Below, piece after piece: positions 28,472 through 37,590 of a stretch of 64,000 nt of DNA. A program made the position numbers and the translations under genes. The stretch is from Streptomyces ortus. Its GTDB lineage: Bacteria; Actinomycetota; Actinomycetes; Streptomycetales; Streptomycetaceae. The notes beneath the pieces were generated by a model that saw nothing but the letters and a program-made list of their open reading frames with translations, ran no database searches and was not told the origin of the DNA. Every line of letters begins with the position of its first letter. Position 1 is the first letter of the stretch. The stretch spans positions 263,910 to 327,909 of the forward strand of contig NZ_JAIFZO010000001.1 of NCBI RefSeq assembly GCF_026341275.1. Reading direction: 5' to 3'.

Positions 28472-28824
28472 GGGTCCTCCTCGCGGGTTCGTGGCCGAAT
28501 CCCGTCCTTGCTAAGCGGACAAGTGTCCATTACGTTTTTCCCGTGAGCGGACAGCTGTCCGGTTAGGTACACCTTACCGGCGAGCCGTCCAACTTGGACA
28601 GGTGGCGGTGGTCGGCCGTGGTCTGGCCCGCTTACTTGCATCATGCACGCTTCCGGCCCGCCACCGCCGCGCGGGGCGTCATCCCCCACCCGACACCCGA
28701 CACCATTCCCGGTCCGTTGCTCCGACGCCTCTCCGCGTCTCCTACGTCTATAGCGTTTTTCCGTTCTCTCTGCCTGCCGGACCGTCCTTGTGGGACGGCC
28801 CGGGAATGCGAAAGAAGGCTGATC
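28472..28824. promoter_or_regulatory. Divergent control region of TetR gene and molybdenum hydroxylase operon
   Basis: Three inverted repeats: GGACA-AG-TGTCC (28517-28528), the perfect 14-bp CGGACAGCTGTCCG (28548-28561) and GTCCAACTTGGAC (28587-28599). The first two share GCGGACA-N2-TGTCC and are 32 bases apart (about three helix turns). The remaining ~220 bases before the operon contain no gene I can support. Confidence 0.6.
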
Positions 28825-29412
28825 ATGGCCACAGCACCCCCGTCGACGTACAGCGCCGTCACCTTGAACATCAACGGCGAGAAGCACACCCTGACCGTCG
28901 ACCACCGCACCACCCTGCTCGACGCCCTCCGTGAACGCCTCGATATGACCGGCACCAAAAAGGGCTGTGACCAGGGGCAATGCGGGGCGTGTACGGTCCT
29001 GGTGGACAAACGCCGGACCGTCTCCTGTCTGCAACTCGCGGTGGCGGCCGAGGGCCGGGAGATCACCACCATCGAGGGCGTCGCCGAGGGCGACCAGCTG
29101 CACGCCGTACAGCAGGCGTTCCTCGACCTCGACGGCTACCAGTGCGGCTACTGCACACCTGGCCAGATCTGTTCGGCCGTCGCCGTCATCGAGGAGCACG
29201 CCGCCGGCTGGCCGAGCGCCGTCACCGACGACGTACGTCCCGAAGCGGGACCGCCACCCCTGACCCCGGACGAGATCCGCGAGCGGATGAGCGGGAACCT
29301 GTGCCGCTGCGGCGCGTACGTGTCGATCGTGCAGGCGGTCGCCCGCGCGGCCGAGGCCGACGCCGCCGCCCGGGCCGAGCAGGGCACCGAGCACGAAGGG
29401 GCAGCGGCATGA
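28825..29412 (+). CDS. Aldehyde/xanthine dehydrogenase 2Fe-2S subunit
   Basis: 195 residues. Ferredoxin-like N-terminus with CDQGQCGACTVLVD and a further Cys (first 2Fe-2S cluster), then the alpha-helical second cluster with GYQCGYCTPGQ and NLCRCGAY. This is the small subunit of molybdenum hydroxylases (PaoA/YagT, CoxS type). An inserted PSAVTDDVRPEAGPPP loop separates the two motifs of the second cluster. ATG with AAGAAGG upstream. There is no twin-arginine signal, so the complex is cytoplasmic, unlike E. coli PaoA. First gene of a four-gene coupled operon; the stop overlaps the next start. Confidence 0.92.
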   Translation: MATAPPSTYSAVTLNINGEKHTLTVDHRTTLLDALRERLDMTGTKKGCDQGQCGACTVLVDKRRTVSCLQLAVAAEGREITTIEGVAEGDQLHAVQQAFLDLDGYQCGYCTPGQICSAVAVIEEHAAGWPSAVTDDVRPEAGPPPLTPDEIRERMSGNLCRCGAYVSIVQAVARAAEADAAARAEQGTEHEGAAA

Positions 29413-30401
29413 AGGAGTTCGGATACCAGCGCGCCCTCGACGTCTCCGGCGCCCTCGCGCTCCTCGACGCCGACCCGGACGCCCGGTTCCTCGGCGGCGG
29501 CACCAACCTCGTCGACCTGATGAAGACCGGCGTCGAGCGCCCCGGCCGGCTCGTCGACGTACGCGAGCTGCCGCTGGACCGCATCGAGCCGACCGAGGAC
29601 GGCGGACTGCGCATCGGCGCGACCGTCAGCAACAGCGACCTCGCCGCGCACCCCGACGTGCGCCGCCGCTACCCGGCCCTGACACAGGCGGTCCTCGCCG
29701 GGGCCTCCGGGCAGCTGCGCAACATGGCGACCGTCGGCGGGAACCTGCTGCAGCGCACCCGCTGCGGCTACTTCACCGACGTGACCAAGCCGTGCAACAA
29801 GCGCGACCCCGGCAGCGGCTGCCCCGCCATCCAGGGCGAGCACCACAACCACGCCATCCTCGGCGCCTCCGAGCACTGCGTGGCCACCCACCCCTCCGAC
29901 CTCGCAGTGGCGCTGACGGCCTTCGACGCCGTCGTCACCTACGAGACCGCCGACGGACCGGGCGAGCTGCCCCTCACCGACTTCTACCTGCCGGTGGGCG
30001 ACACCCCGCACCTGGAGACCGCCCTGCCGCCGGGGGCCCTGATCACCGGCGTCGTCCTGCCGCCCGCCCCGGTGGCCGCCAACTCCCGCTACCGCAAGGT
30101 GCGCGAGCGGGCCTCGTACGCCTTCGCGATCGGCTCCATCGCCGCCGCGCTCGACGTCAGGGACGGCGTCGTGCACGAGGTGCGCCTGGCCTTCGGGGCC
30201 GTCGCGTCCCGGCCCTGGCGCGCCCGCACGGCCGAAGCGGCCCTGACCGGGGGACCGGTCGACGCCGCCGCCTTCGCCGCCGCGGCCGACGCCGAACTGT
30301 CGGCCGCCAAGCCGCTGCCGCACAACGGATACAAGGTGACACTCATGCGCAACCTCGTCGTCGCCGTGCTGAGCGAACTCGCCGAGGAGGCCGCCCGATG
30401 A
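29409..30401 (+). CDS. Molybdenum hydroxylase FAD/4Fe-4S subunit
   Basis: 330 residues. FAD-binding motif FLGGGTNLVDLMK and GNLLQRTRCGYF; the segment RTRCGYF...CNKRDPGSGCPA...GASEHC has four Cys, matching the extra [4Fe-4S] insertion of PaoB (YagS) and 4-hydroxybenzoyl-CoA reductase rather than plain xanthine dehydrogenase. The start overlaps the preceding stop (ATGA). It passes electrons between the Fe-S subunit and FAD and to the final acceptor. Confidence 0.92.
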   Translation: MKEFGYQRALDVSGALALLDADPDARFLGGGTNLVDLMKTGVERPGRLVDVRELPLDRIEPTEDGGLRIGATVSNSDLAAHPDVRRRYPALTQAVLAGASGQLRNMATVGGNLLQRTRCGYFTDVTKPCNKRDPGSGCPAIQGEHHNHAILGASEHCVATHPSDLAVALTAFDAVVTYETADGPGELPLTDFYLPVGDTPHLETALPPGALITGVVLPPAPVAANSRYRKVRERASYAFAIGSIAAALDVRDGVVHEVRLAFGAVASRPWRARTAEAALTGGPVDAAAFAAAADAELSAAKPLPHNGYKVTLMRNLVVAVLSELAEEAAR

Positions 30402-32527
30402 CCACCACCACACCCGGAATCAGGGCGGTACCGGCCGTCGGCACCGCGCACACCCGCGTGGAGGGCCGCGACAAGGTCACCGGAGCGGCCCGCTACGCGG
30501 CCGAGATCCCCTTCACCGAACTGACCCACGGCTGGCTGGTGCTGTCCACCATCACCCGTGGCCGCGTCAGCTCGGTGGAGGACGCTCCGGTCCTGGCGAT
30601 GCCGGGCGTCCTCGCCGTCCTGCACCACGGGAACGCCCCGCGCGTCGACACCGACTACGTCGGCATGCTGGGCATGGCGCCGGACCCAACCATCGCCGTC
30701 TTCCAGCATGACCGCGTGCCGCACGCGGGCTGGCCGGTGGCGCTGGTCGTCGCCGAGACCTCCGAACAGGCCAGGGAGGCCGCCGAGGCACTGGTGGTGC
30801 ACTACGAGGAGGAGGCGCACGACGTCGCCTTCTCCGGAGACCACCCCGACGCGTCCCCGATCCCGGGCCCCGGCGGGCCCGCGGTGACGGAGAAGGGCGA
30901 CCTCGAAGCCGAACTGGCCGCCTCCGCCGTCGTCCTGGACGCCGAGTACACCACGCCGGAAGAGCACCACAACTCGATGGAGCCCCACGCGGTGACCGCC
31001 CTGTGGGACGGCGGCCGTCTCGAGGTCGTGGACTCCAACCAGGGCACGCTCTGGGTCGCGGCCGAACTCGCCAGCCTGTTCTCGCTCGACCCGGCCTCGG
31101 TGCACGTGCGCTCCGAACACGTCGGCGGCGGCTTCGGCAGCAAGGGCGTCCGCGCCCACCAGGTGGCCGCCGTGATGGCCGCGACCGTCCTGTCACGCCC
31201 CGTCCGGGTCGTCATGACCCGCCGCCAGATGTTCTCGCTCGCCGGTTACCGCAGCCCCACGACCCAGCGGGTCCGGCTCGGCGCCGACGCCGAGGGGCGG
31301 CTGCGCGCGCTGGAACACAGCTGCCTGAGCCGGACCTCGACCGTGCACGACTTCATCGAGTCGGGCGCCGGTGTGGCCCGCGTGATGTACGACGCCCCCG
31401 CCCACCACACCGCCAACCGGGTCGTACGGCTCGACGTGCCGAGCCCGACGTTCATGCGCGCCCCCGGCGAGGCACCCGGTTCGTTCGCGCTGGAGTCGGC
31501 CCTCGACGAACTCGCCGAGAAGCTCGGCATCGACCCGATCGAGCTGCGCACCCGCAACGAACCCGCGGTGGGGCCGGTCTCCGGACTGCCGTTCAGCACC
31601 CGCAACCTGCCCGCCTGCTTCGAGGAGGGCGCCCGCCGGTTCGGCTGGGCGGACCGCGACCCGCGTCCGGGCGTGCGCCGCGAAGGCCGCTGGCTGATCG
31701 GCACCGGCACGGCGGCGGCCTCCTTCTTCGTGGGAGCCATGCCGTCGACGGCCGCCGCGACCGCGGAGGCCGACGGCACCTTCACCGTGCGGATCAACGC
31801 CGCGGACATCGGAACGGGCGCCCGCACGGCGCTCACCCTGATCGCCGCCGACGCCCTCGAGGTGCCGACCGACCGGGTGCGCGTACGGATCGGCGACAGC
31901 GACTTCGGTCCGGCGATGATCGCCGGCGGGTCGATGGGCACCCGGTCCTGGGCCTGGGCGGTCACGGCCGCGGCCGGTGAACTGCGCGAACGGCTCGCCC
32001 TCAGCGACGGCATCCCGCCGGAGGGCATCACCGTCCGGTCGGACACCACCGCGGCCGTCGGGGCCCTCGCACAGAAGGAACGGCACTCCTTCGGGGCGCA
32101 GTTCGCCGAGGTCGCCGTGGACGTGAGCACCGGCGAGGTACGGGTGCGCCGCATGCTCGGCATGTTCGCCGCCGGGCGGATCATCAACCCGCTCACCGCG
32201 CGCGGCCAGCTCACCGGCGGGATGATCTGGGGCATCTCCATGGCCCTGCACGAGGAGGCGGTCAGGGACCACAACACTGGCGCCCTGTACGGCGCGGACC
32301 TCGCGGGCTACCACGTCGCCTCGAACGCCGACGTCCCGCTCGTCGAGGCGGACTGGGTCGACGACCCGGACCCGGACGACCCGGTCGGGATCAAGGGCAT
32401 CGGCGAGGTCGGCATCGTGGGTGCCGCCGCGGCCATCGCCAACGCCGTCTGGCACGCGACCGGTGTCCGCCACCGCAACCTGCCGATCAGGCCGGACCGC
32501 GTCATCACGGCGGGCCCGCATGTTTGA
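30398..32527 (+). CDS. Molybdenum hydroxylase catalytic subunit (molybdopterin-binding)
   Basis: 709 residues. Contains EHVGGGFGSKG (molybdopterin contact), PSPTFMRAPGEAPGSFALES, and GIKGIGEVGIVGAAAA near the C-terminus, where the Glu of GxGE is the catalytic base. Shorter than the ~770-residue xanthine dehydrogenase subunits and like the PaoC/YagR family, so aldehyde oxidation is more likely than xanthine oxidation. ATGA overlap with the previous gene. Confidence 0.92.
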   Translation: MTTTTPGIRAVPAVGTAHTRVEGRDKVTGAARYAAEIPFTELTHGWLVLSTITRGRVSSVEDAPVLAMPGVLAVLHHGNAPRVDTDYVGMLGMAPDPTIAVFQHDRVPHAGWPVALVVAETSEQAREAAEALVVHYEEEAHDVAFSGDHPDASPIPGPGGPAVTEKGDLEAELAASAVVLDAEYTTPEEHHNSMEPHAVTALWDGGRLEVVDSNQGTLWVAAELASLFSLDPASVHVRSEHVGGGFGSKGVRAHQVAAVMAATVLSRPVRVVMTRRQMFSLAGYRSPTTQRVRLGADAEGRLRALEHSCLSRTSTVHDFIESGAGVARVMYDAPAHHTANRVVRLDVPSPTFMRAPGEAPGSFALESALDELAEKLGIDPIELRTRNEPAVGPVSGLPFSTRNLPACFEEGARRFGWADRDPRPGVRREGRWLIGTGTAAASFFVGAMPSTAAATAEADGTFTVRINAADIGTGARTALTLIAADALEVPTDRVRVRIGDSDFGPAMIAGGSMGTRSWAWAVTAAAGELRERLALSDGIPPEGITVRSDTTAAVGALAQKERHSFGAQFAEVAVDVSTGEVRVRRMLGMFAAGRIINPLTARGQLTGGMIWGISMALHEEAVRDHNTGALYGADLAGYHVASNADVPLVEADWVDDPDPDDPVGIKGIGEVGIVGAAAAIANAVWHATGVRHRNLPIRPDRVITAGPHV

Positions 32528-33674
32528 CATCGCCGACGAGCTGAGCCGCTGGGTCGAGGAGGGCCGTGAGTTCGCCGTGGCCACCGTGGTGGCCGTCGGC
32601 GGCAGCGCACCGCGCGGCCCGGGCGCGGCCCTCGCGGTCGACAGCGGGGGCACGGTCATCGGCTCGGTCTCCGGCGGCTGTGTGGAAGGAGCGGTGTACG
32701 ACCTGTGCGTGCAGGCGCTCCAGGACGGCGAGAGCGTCCTCGAACGGTTCGGCTACAGCGACGAGGACGCCTTCGCGGTCGGTCTGACCTGCGGCGGGGT
32801 GCTCGACATCATGGTCACCCCGGTCGCCGCACAGACACCGGTCCGCGAGGTGTTCCGCTCGGCGCTGTCGGCGGTCGCCTCGGGCGAACCCAGGGCACTC
32901 GCCCGGGTCGTCCGGGGGCCGGCCGAACTCCTCGGCAGGGCCCTGCTGGTGCACCCCGACGGCTCGTACGAGGGGTCGTACGGCAACGGCTCCGCGGAGC
33001 TGGACCGGACGGCGGCGGCCGAGGCGCGGGCGATGCTGGACGGCGGACGGACCGGCACCCTCGATCTCTCGGAGGACGGCAGCAACTGCCCCGGCGGGCT
33101 CACGCTGCTCGTCGAGTCGAACGTACCGCCGCCGCGCATGATCGTGTTCGGTGCGATCGACTTCGCCGCGGCGCTCGTGCGGGCCGGCAAGTTCCTCGGC
33201 TACCACGTGACGGTGTGCGACGCCCGTCCCGTGTTCGCCACCCGGGCCCGCTTTCCCGAGGCCGACGACCTGGTCGTCGACTGGCCGCACCGCTATCTGC
33301 GGGGCACCGCGACGGACGGGCGCACGGTGTTGTGCGTACTCACCCACGACGCCAAGTTCGACATCCCGCTGCTGGAGCAGGCACTGCGGCTGCCGGTCGC
33401 CTTCGTCGGGGCGATGGGTTCGCGCCGCACCCACGCGGACCGTGACCGGCGGTTGCGCGAAGCGGGCCTGACCGACGCGGAACTGGCGCGGCTGCGCTCG
33501 CCGATCGGGCTCGACCTCGGCGCCCGTACGCCCGAGGAGACCGCCCTGTCCATCGCGGCGGAGATCGTCGCGGCCCGGCGCGGCGGAACGGGCGCCCCTC
33601 TCACCGGGACGCGCACCCCGATCCACCGCGACGGCGTGCAGCGGAACACCACGGAGAGCGCGGAGGCCGCCTGA
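32520..33674 (+). CDS. xdhC: XdhC/CoxI family molybdenum cofactor chaperone
   Basis: 384 residues. N-terminal XdhC/CoxI part with VAVGGSAPRGPGAALAV and SVSGGCVEGAV, and a C-terminal Rossmann part with FGAIDFAAALV and AFVGAMGSRRTHADR. Members bind Moco and support its sulfuration and insertion into the partner enzyme. The start overlaps the catalytic subunit by 8 bases, so it is translated with it (compare paoD in paoABCD). A strong hairpin follows the stop. Confidence 0.9.
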   Translation: MFDIADELSRWVEEGREFAVATVVAVGGSAPRGPGAALAVDSGGTVIGSVSGGCVEGAVYDLCVQALQDGESVLERFGYSDEDAFAVGLTCGGVLDIMVTPVAAQTPVREVFRSALSAVASGEPRALARVVRGPAELLGRALLVHPDGSYEGSYGNGSAELDRTAAAEARAMLDGGRTGTLDLSEDGSNCPGGLTLLVESNVPPPRMIVFGAIDFAAALVRAGKFLGYHVTVCDARPVFATRARFPEADDLVVDWPHRYLRGTATDGRTVLCVLTHDAKFDIPLLEQALRLPVAFVGAMGSRRTHADRDRRLREAGLTDAELARLRSPIGLDLGARTPEETALSIAAEIVAARRGGTGAPLTGTRTPIHRDGVQRNTTESAEAA

Positions 33675-33680
33675 AGGTCG

Positions 33681-33724
33681 GGAACCGGGCCCGGCCGTCG
33701 ACCACGACGGCCGGGCCCGGTTCC
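33681..33724. terminator. Bidirectional hairpin terminator
   Basis: A perfect 20-bp stem (arms GGAACCGGGCCCGGCCGTCG and its complement) with loop ACCA, lying between the convergent ends of xdhC and the methyltransferase gene. No strong T tract, as is usual in this GC range. Confidence 0.85.
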
Positions 33725-33737
33725 GGTTCAAGGCACC

Positions 33738-34610
33738 TCAGACGCGGTCGGCCACGATGAGCAGATACTGGAAACTGCCGTTCCTGTACGCGTCCAGGAA
33801 CGTTTTTTCGATGCCGGTGACCAGATGACCGGCCTGCTGCCGCAGCTCCCAGTAGGGAATGGTGTCGGCGGTCAGGTCCTGGACATGGACGGGTACGAGC
33901 CGGTTGCGGGCCATCGCGCGGAAGTACTCCGAGCGCGGGTGGATGTCGCAGATGTAGTGGGCGTTGATGAGCGACACCTCACGGGAGGCCCGCCCGTAGG
34001 CGTCGTTGTAGCAGCCCGTGATCGTCACGTAGCGACCGCCGCGGCGCAGCAGCCGGGCGTGCTCGGCGAAGAGCAGGTCCAGCTCCACGTACATGGTGGA
34101 CTCGTTGTTCCAGGACGCCGCGTACGCGCCGCTCTCCAGACCCGTGTCGAGCATGTTCCGGTGGTGGTAGCGCACCTTGTCGTCGATGCTCCGCTTGCGG
34201 GCCTGCTCGTTGGCGAAGTCGGCCTGCTTCCGGGAGAGCGTCACCCCGTCGGCGTGGCAGCCGTACCGCAGATGGGCCACCACGCTGCCGCCGCCGCGCC
34301 CGCAGCCGGCGTCGAAGACACGGTCGGCGGGGGAGAGGTCGCCGAGCCGGGAGGCGAGCAGATCGGCCTGGGCCTGCTCCAGCCGGTGCAGTTCGGCGGT
34401 GATCCGGTCGGGGCCCGAGCCAGGACCCTCGTCGAGTACGGACCGGTCGACGGCTCCGATGCCGTAGTGGTGGTGGTACAGGTCGTCGATCTTCCCCAGT
34501 TCGAGGTTGACCGCGTTCTCCTCGGCGTTCCAGTAGTCCGCGACGCGGGTCTGGTACGTGGACTGGCTCGGCACCGATGCTGCGGTGGTCTCGGCGTTGG
34601 TGATGGTCAA
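33738..34610 (-). CDS. Geranyl diphosphate 2-C-methyltransferase
   Basis: 290 residues. SAM-binding motif VFDAGCGRGGG (about 98-108), an N-terminal YWNAEENAVNLELGKIDDLYHHHYGIG block and ASWNNESTMYVEL, all typical of the GPP methyltransferase that makes 2-methyl-GPP for 2-methylisoborneol. It follows the 2-MIB synthase gene by 66 bases. The likely start is TTG at 34610, with GAGGAG 7 bases upstream; no ATG or GTG gives the conserved N-terminus. Last gene of the encapsulin operon. Confidence 0.92.
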   Translation of the reverse strand: MTITNAETTAASVPSQSTYQTRVADYWNAEENAVNLELGKIDDLYHHHYGIGAVDRSVLDEGPGSGPDRITAELHRLEQAQADLLASRLGDLSPADRVFDAGCGRGGGSVVAHLRYGCHADGVTLSRKQADFANEQARKRSIDDKVRYHHRNMLDTGLESGAYAASWNNESTMYVELDLLFAEHARLLRRGGRYVTITGCYNDAYGRASREVSLINAHYICDIHPRSEYFRAMARNRLVPVHVQDLTADTIPYWELRQQAGHLVTGIEKTFLDAYRNGSFQYLLIVADRV

Positions 34611-34676
34611 GTGGGTTCTCCTCGTTGCGCGTTGGCGATGGGCCGCCGGTTCGGCCGGCGTTACCGGTAGCGGGTG

Positions 34677-35735
34677 TTACCAGTAGTTGGGCAGGTGGTA
34701 GCGGTGGGAGTTGGTGGCGTGCCATTCGTGGTTTCCCGACACCCACGAGGCCAGGCCCTCGGCGTAGCGCGCGACCAGGGGTGAGGTGGCGGAGAGGACC
34801 GCCGACTCCTCCTCGAACGCTTCCATGATCCGGTTGTGGATCTCGACGGCCCGCAGATAGGCGGCCTTCAGCCCGCACCGCTCGTTGGCGGCGATGACCT
34901 GGGGCAGGTTCAGATGGGTGGGGTCGGAGGCCAGCTCCTTGGTGAAGGAGTACAGGTCGTTGACGATCGTGGTGGCGTTGCAGGCGAGCGCGGTGATCCG
35001 CTGGATCTCGGACCTGGCGTACAGGGCCGCGGGCAGTTCGTAGCCGTCGACGGCGTCCACGATCGACAGACACGGCCGGAAGTTGTTGAACTGCCGCATC
35101 ACCAGGTACTCCCAGACCTGCGGCACGTACCGGATCTCCGACCAGGCGGCCTCCGCGAGATAGCCCATGTGCAGCCGGGCCAGGTCGTGCACGATCCGAT
35201 CGCTCTGGCTGGGCGTGGCGAGCTCGCGGTAGTTCCGCAGGGCATGGTGGTACGAGCGCAGCGGACCGTCGGCCTCCATGCCACGGCGCCACTCCTCCTC
35301 CAGCTCGGGCGTGCCGTGGTAGGGGTCGAGCGCCGACTGGGCGATGACCAGCCGGCCGCCCAGGCCCCGTGCCGCCCCGCCCCGGCCCTCGACCTCCTCG
35401 CAGTAGCAGTCGTCGACGACGTTCTCGGCGAGCAGCAGTTTCCCGGCCGCCATGAGGTGGTCGAGGCTGATCGCGCCGGGGTGCTGGAGCACGACGGCCC
35501 GGCCGCACTGGAACCCGGCGAAGTCCCCCGTCCAGCTCTGCGGGAACAGGTCCAGCTCCCGGGCCCAGGCCTCCAGCCCGCGGTCGATCTCCGCGGCCTT
35601 CTCCGGGTCGGCGGGCACGGCGGGCCGGTACCGCAGCCCGGGGACCGCGCCGCTGCGACGGCGGGTGGTGGCGCGGGCGAGATTCGGCGGCCCGGGCAGT
35701 CGCGGTGCCGCGGTGGGTACGGGCGGGACGCTCAC
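34677..35735 (-). CDS. 2-methylisoborneol synthase (terpene cyclase)
   Basis: 352 residues. Acid-rich metal motif DDCYCEE (108-114), NSE-type motif NDLYSFTKE (259-267), RQFNNFRP and a C-terminal HRYHLPNYW with the RY pair. These match 2-MIB synthases (cyclise 2-methyl-GPP to 2-methylisoborneol). The GTG start overlaps the shell-gene stop as GTGA. With that start the disordered N-terminus is only about 35-45 residues ([17 protein letters not shown]), against about 100 or more in the S. coelicolor enzyme as I recall it. That segment is the presumed cargo-loading region for the encapsulin. Confidence 0.93.
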   Translation of the reverse strand: MSVPPVPTAAPRLPGPPNLARATTRRRSGAVPGLRYRPAVPADPEKAAEIDRGLEAWARELDLFPQSWTGDFAGFQCGRAVVLQHPGAISLDHLMAAGKLLLAENVVDDCYCEEVEGRGGAARGLGGRLVIAQSALDPYHGTPELEEEWRRGMEADGPLRSYHHALRNYRELATPSQSDRIVHDLARLHMGYLAEAAWSEIRYVPQVWEYLVMRQFNNFRPCLSIVDAVDGYELPAALYARSEIQRITALACNATTIVNDLYSFTKELASDPTHLNLPQVIAANERCGLKAAYLRAVEIHNRIMEAFEEESAVLSATSPLVARYAEGLASWVSGNHEWHATNSHRYHLPNYW

Positions 35736-37162
35736 TCCGCGGTCCGCCCGACCTGGACGTTCTCCAGGATTCCCGCCGCGTCGGGAACGAGGATCGCCAT
35801 CGAGTAGTAGGCGGTGACCAGGTAGTTCATGATCGCGGTGGTGTCGATGTTCATGAACCTGACGTTGAGGCCCGGCTGGTACTCCTCGGGAATGCCGGTC
35901 TGGTACAGCCCGACGACACCCTGGTCGGCCTCTCCGGTGCGCAGGGCGATGACACTGCTCGTGTGCTGCGGGCTGATCGGGATCTTGCCGCAGGGCAGGA
36001 ACGGGACACCGCGCCACGCGGGCACCTCATGGCCCTCGATGGTGGTCGTGCCCGGCATGAGACCGCGCCGGTTGCACTGCCGGAAGAAGGCGGCGATCGC
36101 CTTCGGGTGGGCCAGGAACACCCGGGTCTTGCGGCGCATCGACAGCAATTCGTCGAGGTCGTCGGGGGTCGGCGGCCCGGAGAAGGTGCTGACGCGCTGG
36201 GCGTGGTCGACGTTGTGCAGCAGGCCGAACTCGCGGTTGTTGACCAGCTCCCACTCCTGGCGTTCGCGGATCTCCTCGATGGCCAGGCGCAGTTGCTGCT
36301 CGGTCTGGTCCATCGGGCTGTTGTAGAGGTCCGCGACGCGGGTGTGGACGCGCAGCACGGTCTGGGTGAGCGACAGCTCGTACTCGCGGGGGGAGAGGTC
36401 GTAGTCGACGAAGCCGCCGGCAAGGGTCGGCTCGCCCACGTGCCCCGCCTGCAGGGGGACGTCGGCCTCGCCCTTGCGGTTCATGGGCTTGCTCTGCCGC
36501 TCGGCGAACGCGGCCAGCTGCGCGGCGAGGGAGGGGGTGCGTGCCACGAACTGTTCGAGGCTGTCCCAGTTGAGTGTCAGCACCACGCCCGCGGTGTCGG
36601 CCCGTACCGAGTGGTGCCAGCGCGGGTCCTCCTGGCCGATGGCCTCGTCACCGAGCTGGGCGCCGTCCGTGACGACTCCGGTGACCTCCTCCTCGCCGTA
36701 CTTGCCAGGAGTGAAGCGGGTGAACCGGCCGTGGACGACGAGATACGCCTCCGTGACGGGCTGCCCGGCGTCGAAGAGCAGCTGGCCGGCGCGGACCTCC
36801 CGCACCCGGAACCGCGCGGCGATCTCCTGGAGGGCCGCCGTGTCGGAGTAGCCGCGCAGGGCGGGCAGTTCGGTGAGCGTCTCGGGGATGACCTTGATGT
36901 CGTCGGCGCCGTTGTGGTCGAACTGCACCCGGCCCCGGCCGACGCGGAGCTGCAGTCGCCGGTTGACCCGGTAGGTGCCGCCCTTGACGTCCACCCACGG
37001 CAGCATCTTGAGCAGCCACCGCGAGGTGATGGCCTGCATCTGCGGCGCGGACTTGGTGGTGGTGGCGAGCTGACGCGCGGCCCGGGTGCCGAGACTGGTG
37101 AACGGTGTTTCGGCGTCGGGCGGGGCGACGGCGCTGTCGGGTGGACTTTCCGGGGCGGTCAC
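35732..37162 (-). CDS. eshA: Family 2B encapsulin shell protein (EshA-like)
   Basis: 476 residues. N-terminal arm with Ser/Thr/Gln-rich [18 protein letters not shown], then HK97-type shell segments ([32 protein letters not shown] region 300-330; C-terminal [21 protein letters not shown]) flanking an inserted cyclic-nucleotide-binding domain (about 100-222: [33 protein letters not shown]). The cassette lacks the usual Arg-Thr/Ser-Ala after the loop (HHSVRAD here), so nucleotide binding is uncertain. EshA was known as a cyclic-nucleotide-domain protein and is now recognised as a family 2B encapsulin that packages 2-MIB synthase. GTG start with GGAGG 4 bases upstream; it is the first gene of the operon. 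Confidence 0.92.
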   Translation of the reverse strand: MTAPESPPDSAVAPPDAETPFTSLGTRAARQLATTTKSAPQMQAITSRWLLKMLPWVDVKGGTYRVNRRLQLRVGRGRVQFDHNGADDIKVIPETLTELPALRGYSDTAALQEIAARFRVREVRAGQLLFDAGQPVTEAYLVVHGRFTRFTPGKYGEEEVTGVVTDGAQLGDEAIGQEDPRWHHSVRADTAGVVLTLNWDSLEQFVARTPSLAAQLAAFAERQSKPMNRKGEADVPLQAGHVGEPTLAGGFVDYDLSPREYELSLTQTVLRVHTRVADLYNSPMDQTEQQLRLAIEEIRERQEWELVNNREFGLLHNVDHAQRVSTFSGPPTPDDLDELLSMRRKTRVFLAHPKAIAAFFRQCNRRGLMPGTTTIEGHEVPAWRGVPFLPCGKIPISPQHTSSVIALRTGEADQGVVGLYQTGIPEEYQPGLNVRFMNIDTTAIMNYLVTAYYSMAILVPDAAGILENVQVGRTAE

Positions 37163-37590
37163 ATGTCCTCCGGGTACGTGATGCGAACGGGCGAGCGGTG
37201 CAGGGCGGACGCGGGGAGGCTGTTCGGGCGCGGATTCACGGGGTGGTGGAGGGGAGTGCGAGGGGTGCGGTGGCTGTGGGGCTGTGCGGACGACTGGGCA
37301 GCGCGGGCTGCATGTAAAGCCAAACAGCCACGGGTGGCGGTCGGGAACCGCGTGAAAGGGGCGTGTTCGCGCCCCGGGCGGGGCGCGCGGTATCGCGAGG
37401 CGAACCACCACCACCCACGCGCTCCCGCGCCGGTCCACCACTCCCGCACGACGGGCGCGAGGGCGCACGAACAGCGCGAACCGGGCCCGGGCACGCCCTT
37501 CGCGTGTGTGATCGGGCTCGGGTCTTGCTCGGGTCGGGGAAAGGCGGCACACTGGTGCCGAACGAATGGTCGGTTGGGAAGCTGGTATCG
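37163..37590. promoter_or_regulatory. Divergent promoter region of encapsulin operon and paa operon
   Basis: 428 bases, no gene supported. Next to paaA there is a candidate sigma-70-like promoter (TTGCTC at 37525, 17-base spacer, CACACT at 37548) followed by an imperfect palindrome CCGAACGAATGGTCGG (37558-37573) that resembles TetR operators (CCGAnC-N4-GnTCGG) and would block transcription. On the encapsulin side no consensus is clear; the only AT-rich stretch is near 37311-37327. Confidence 0.45.
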
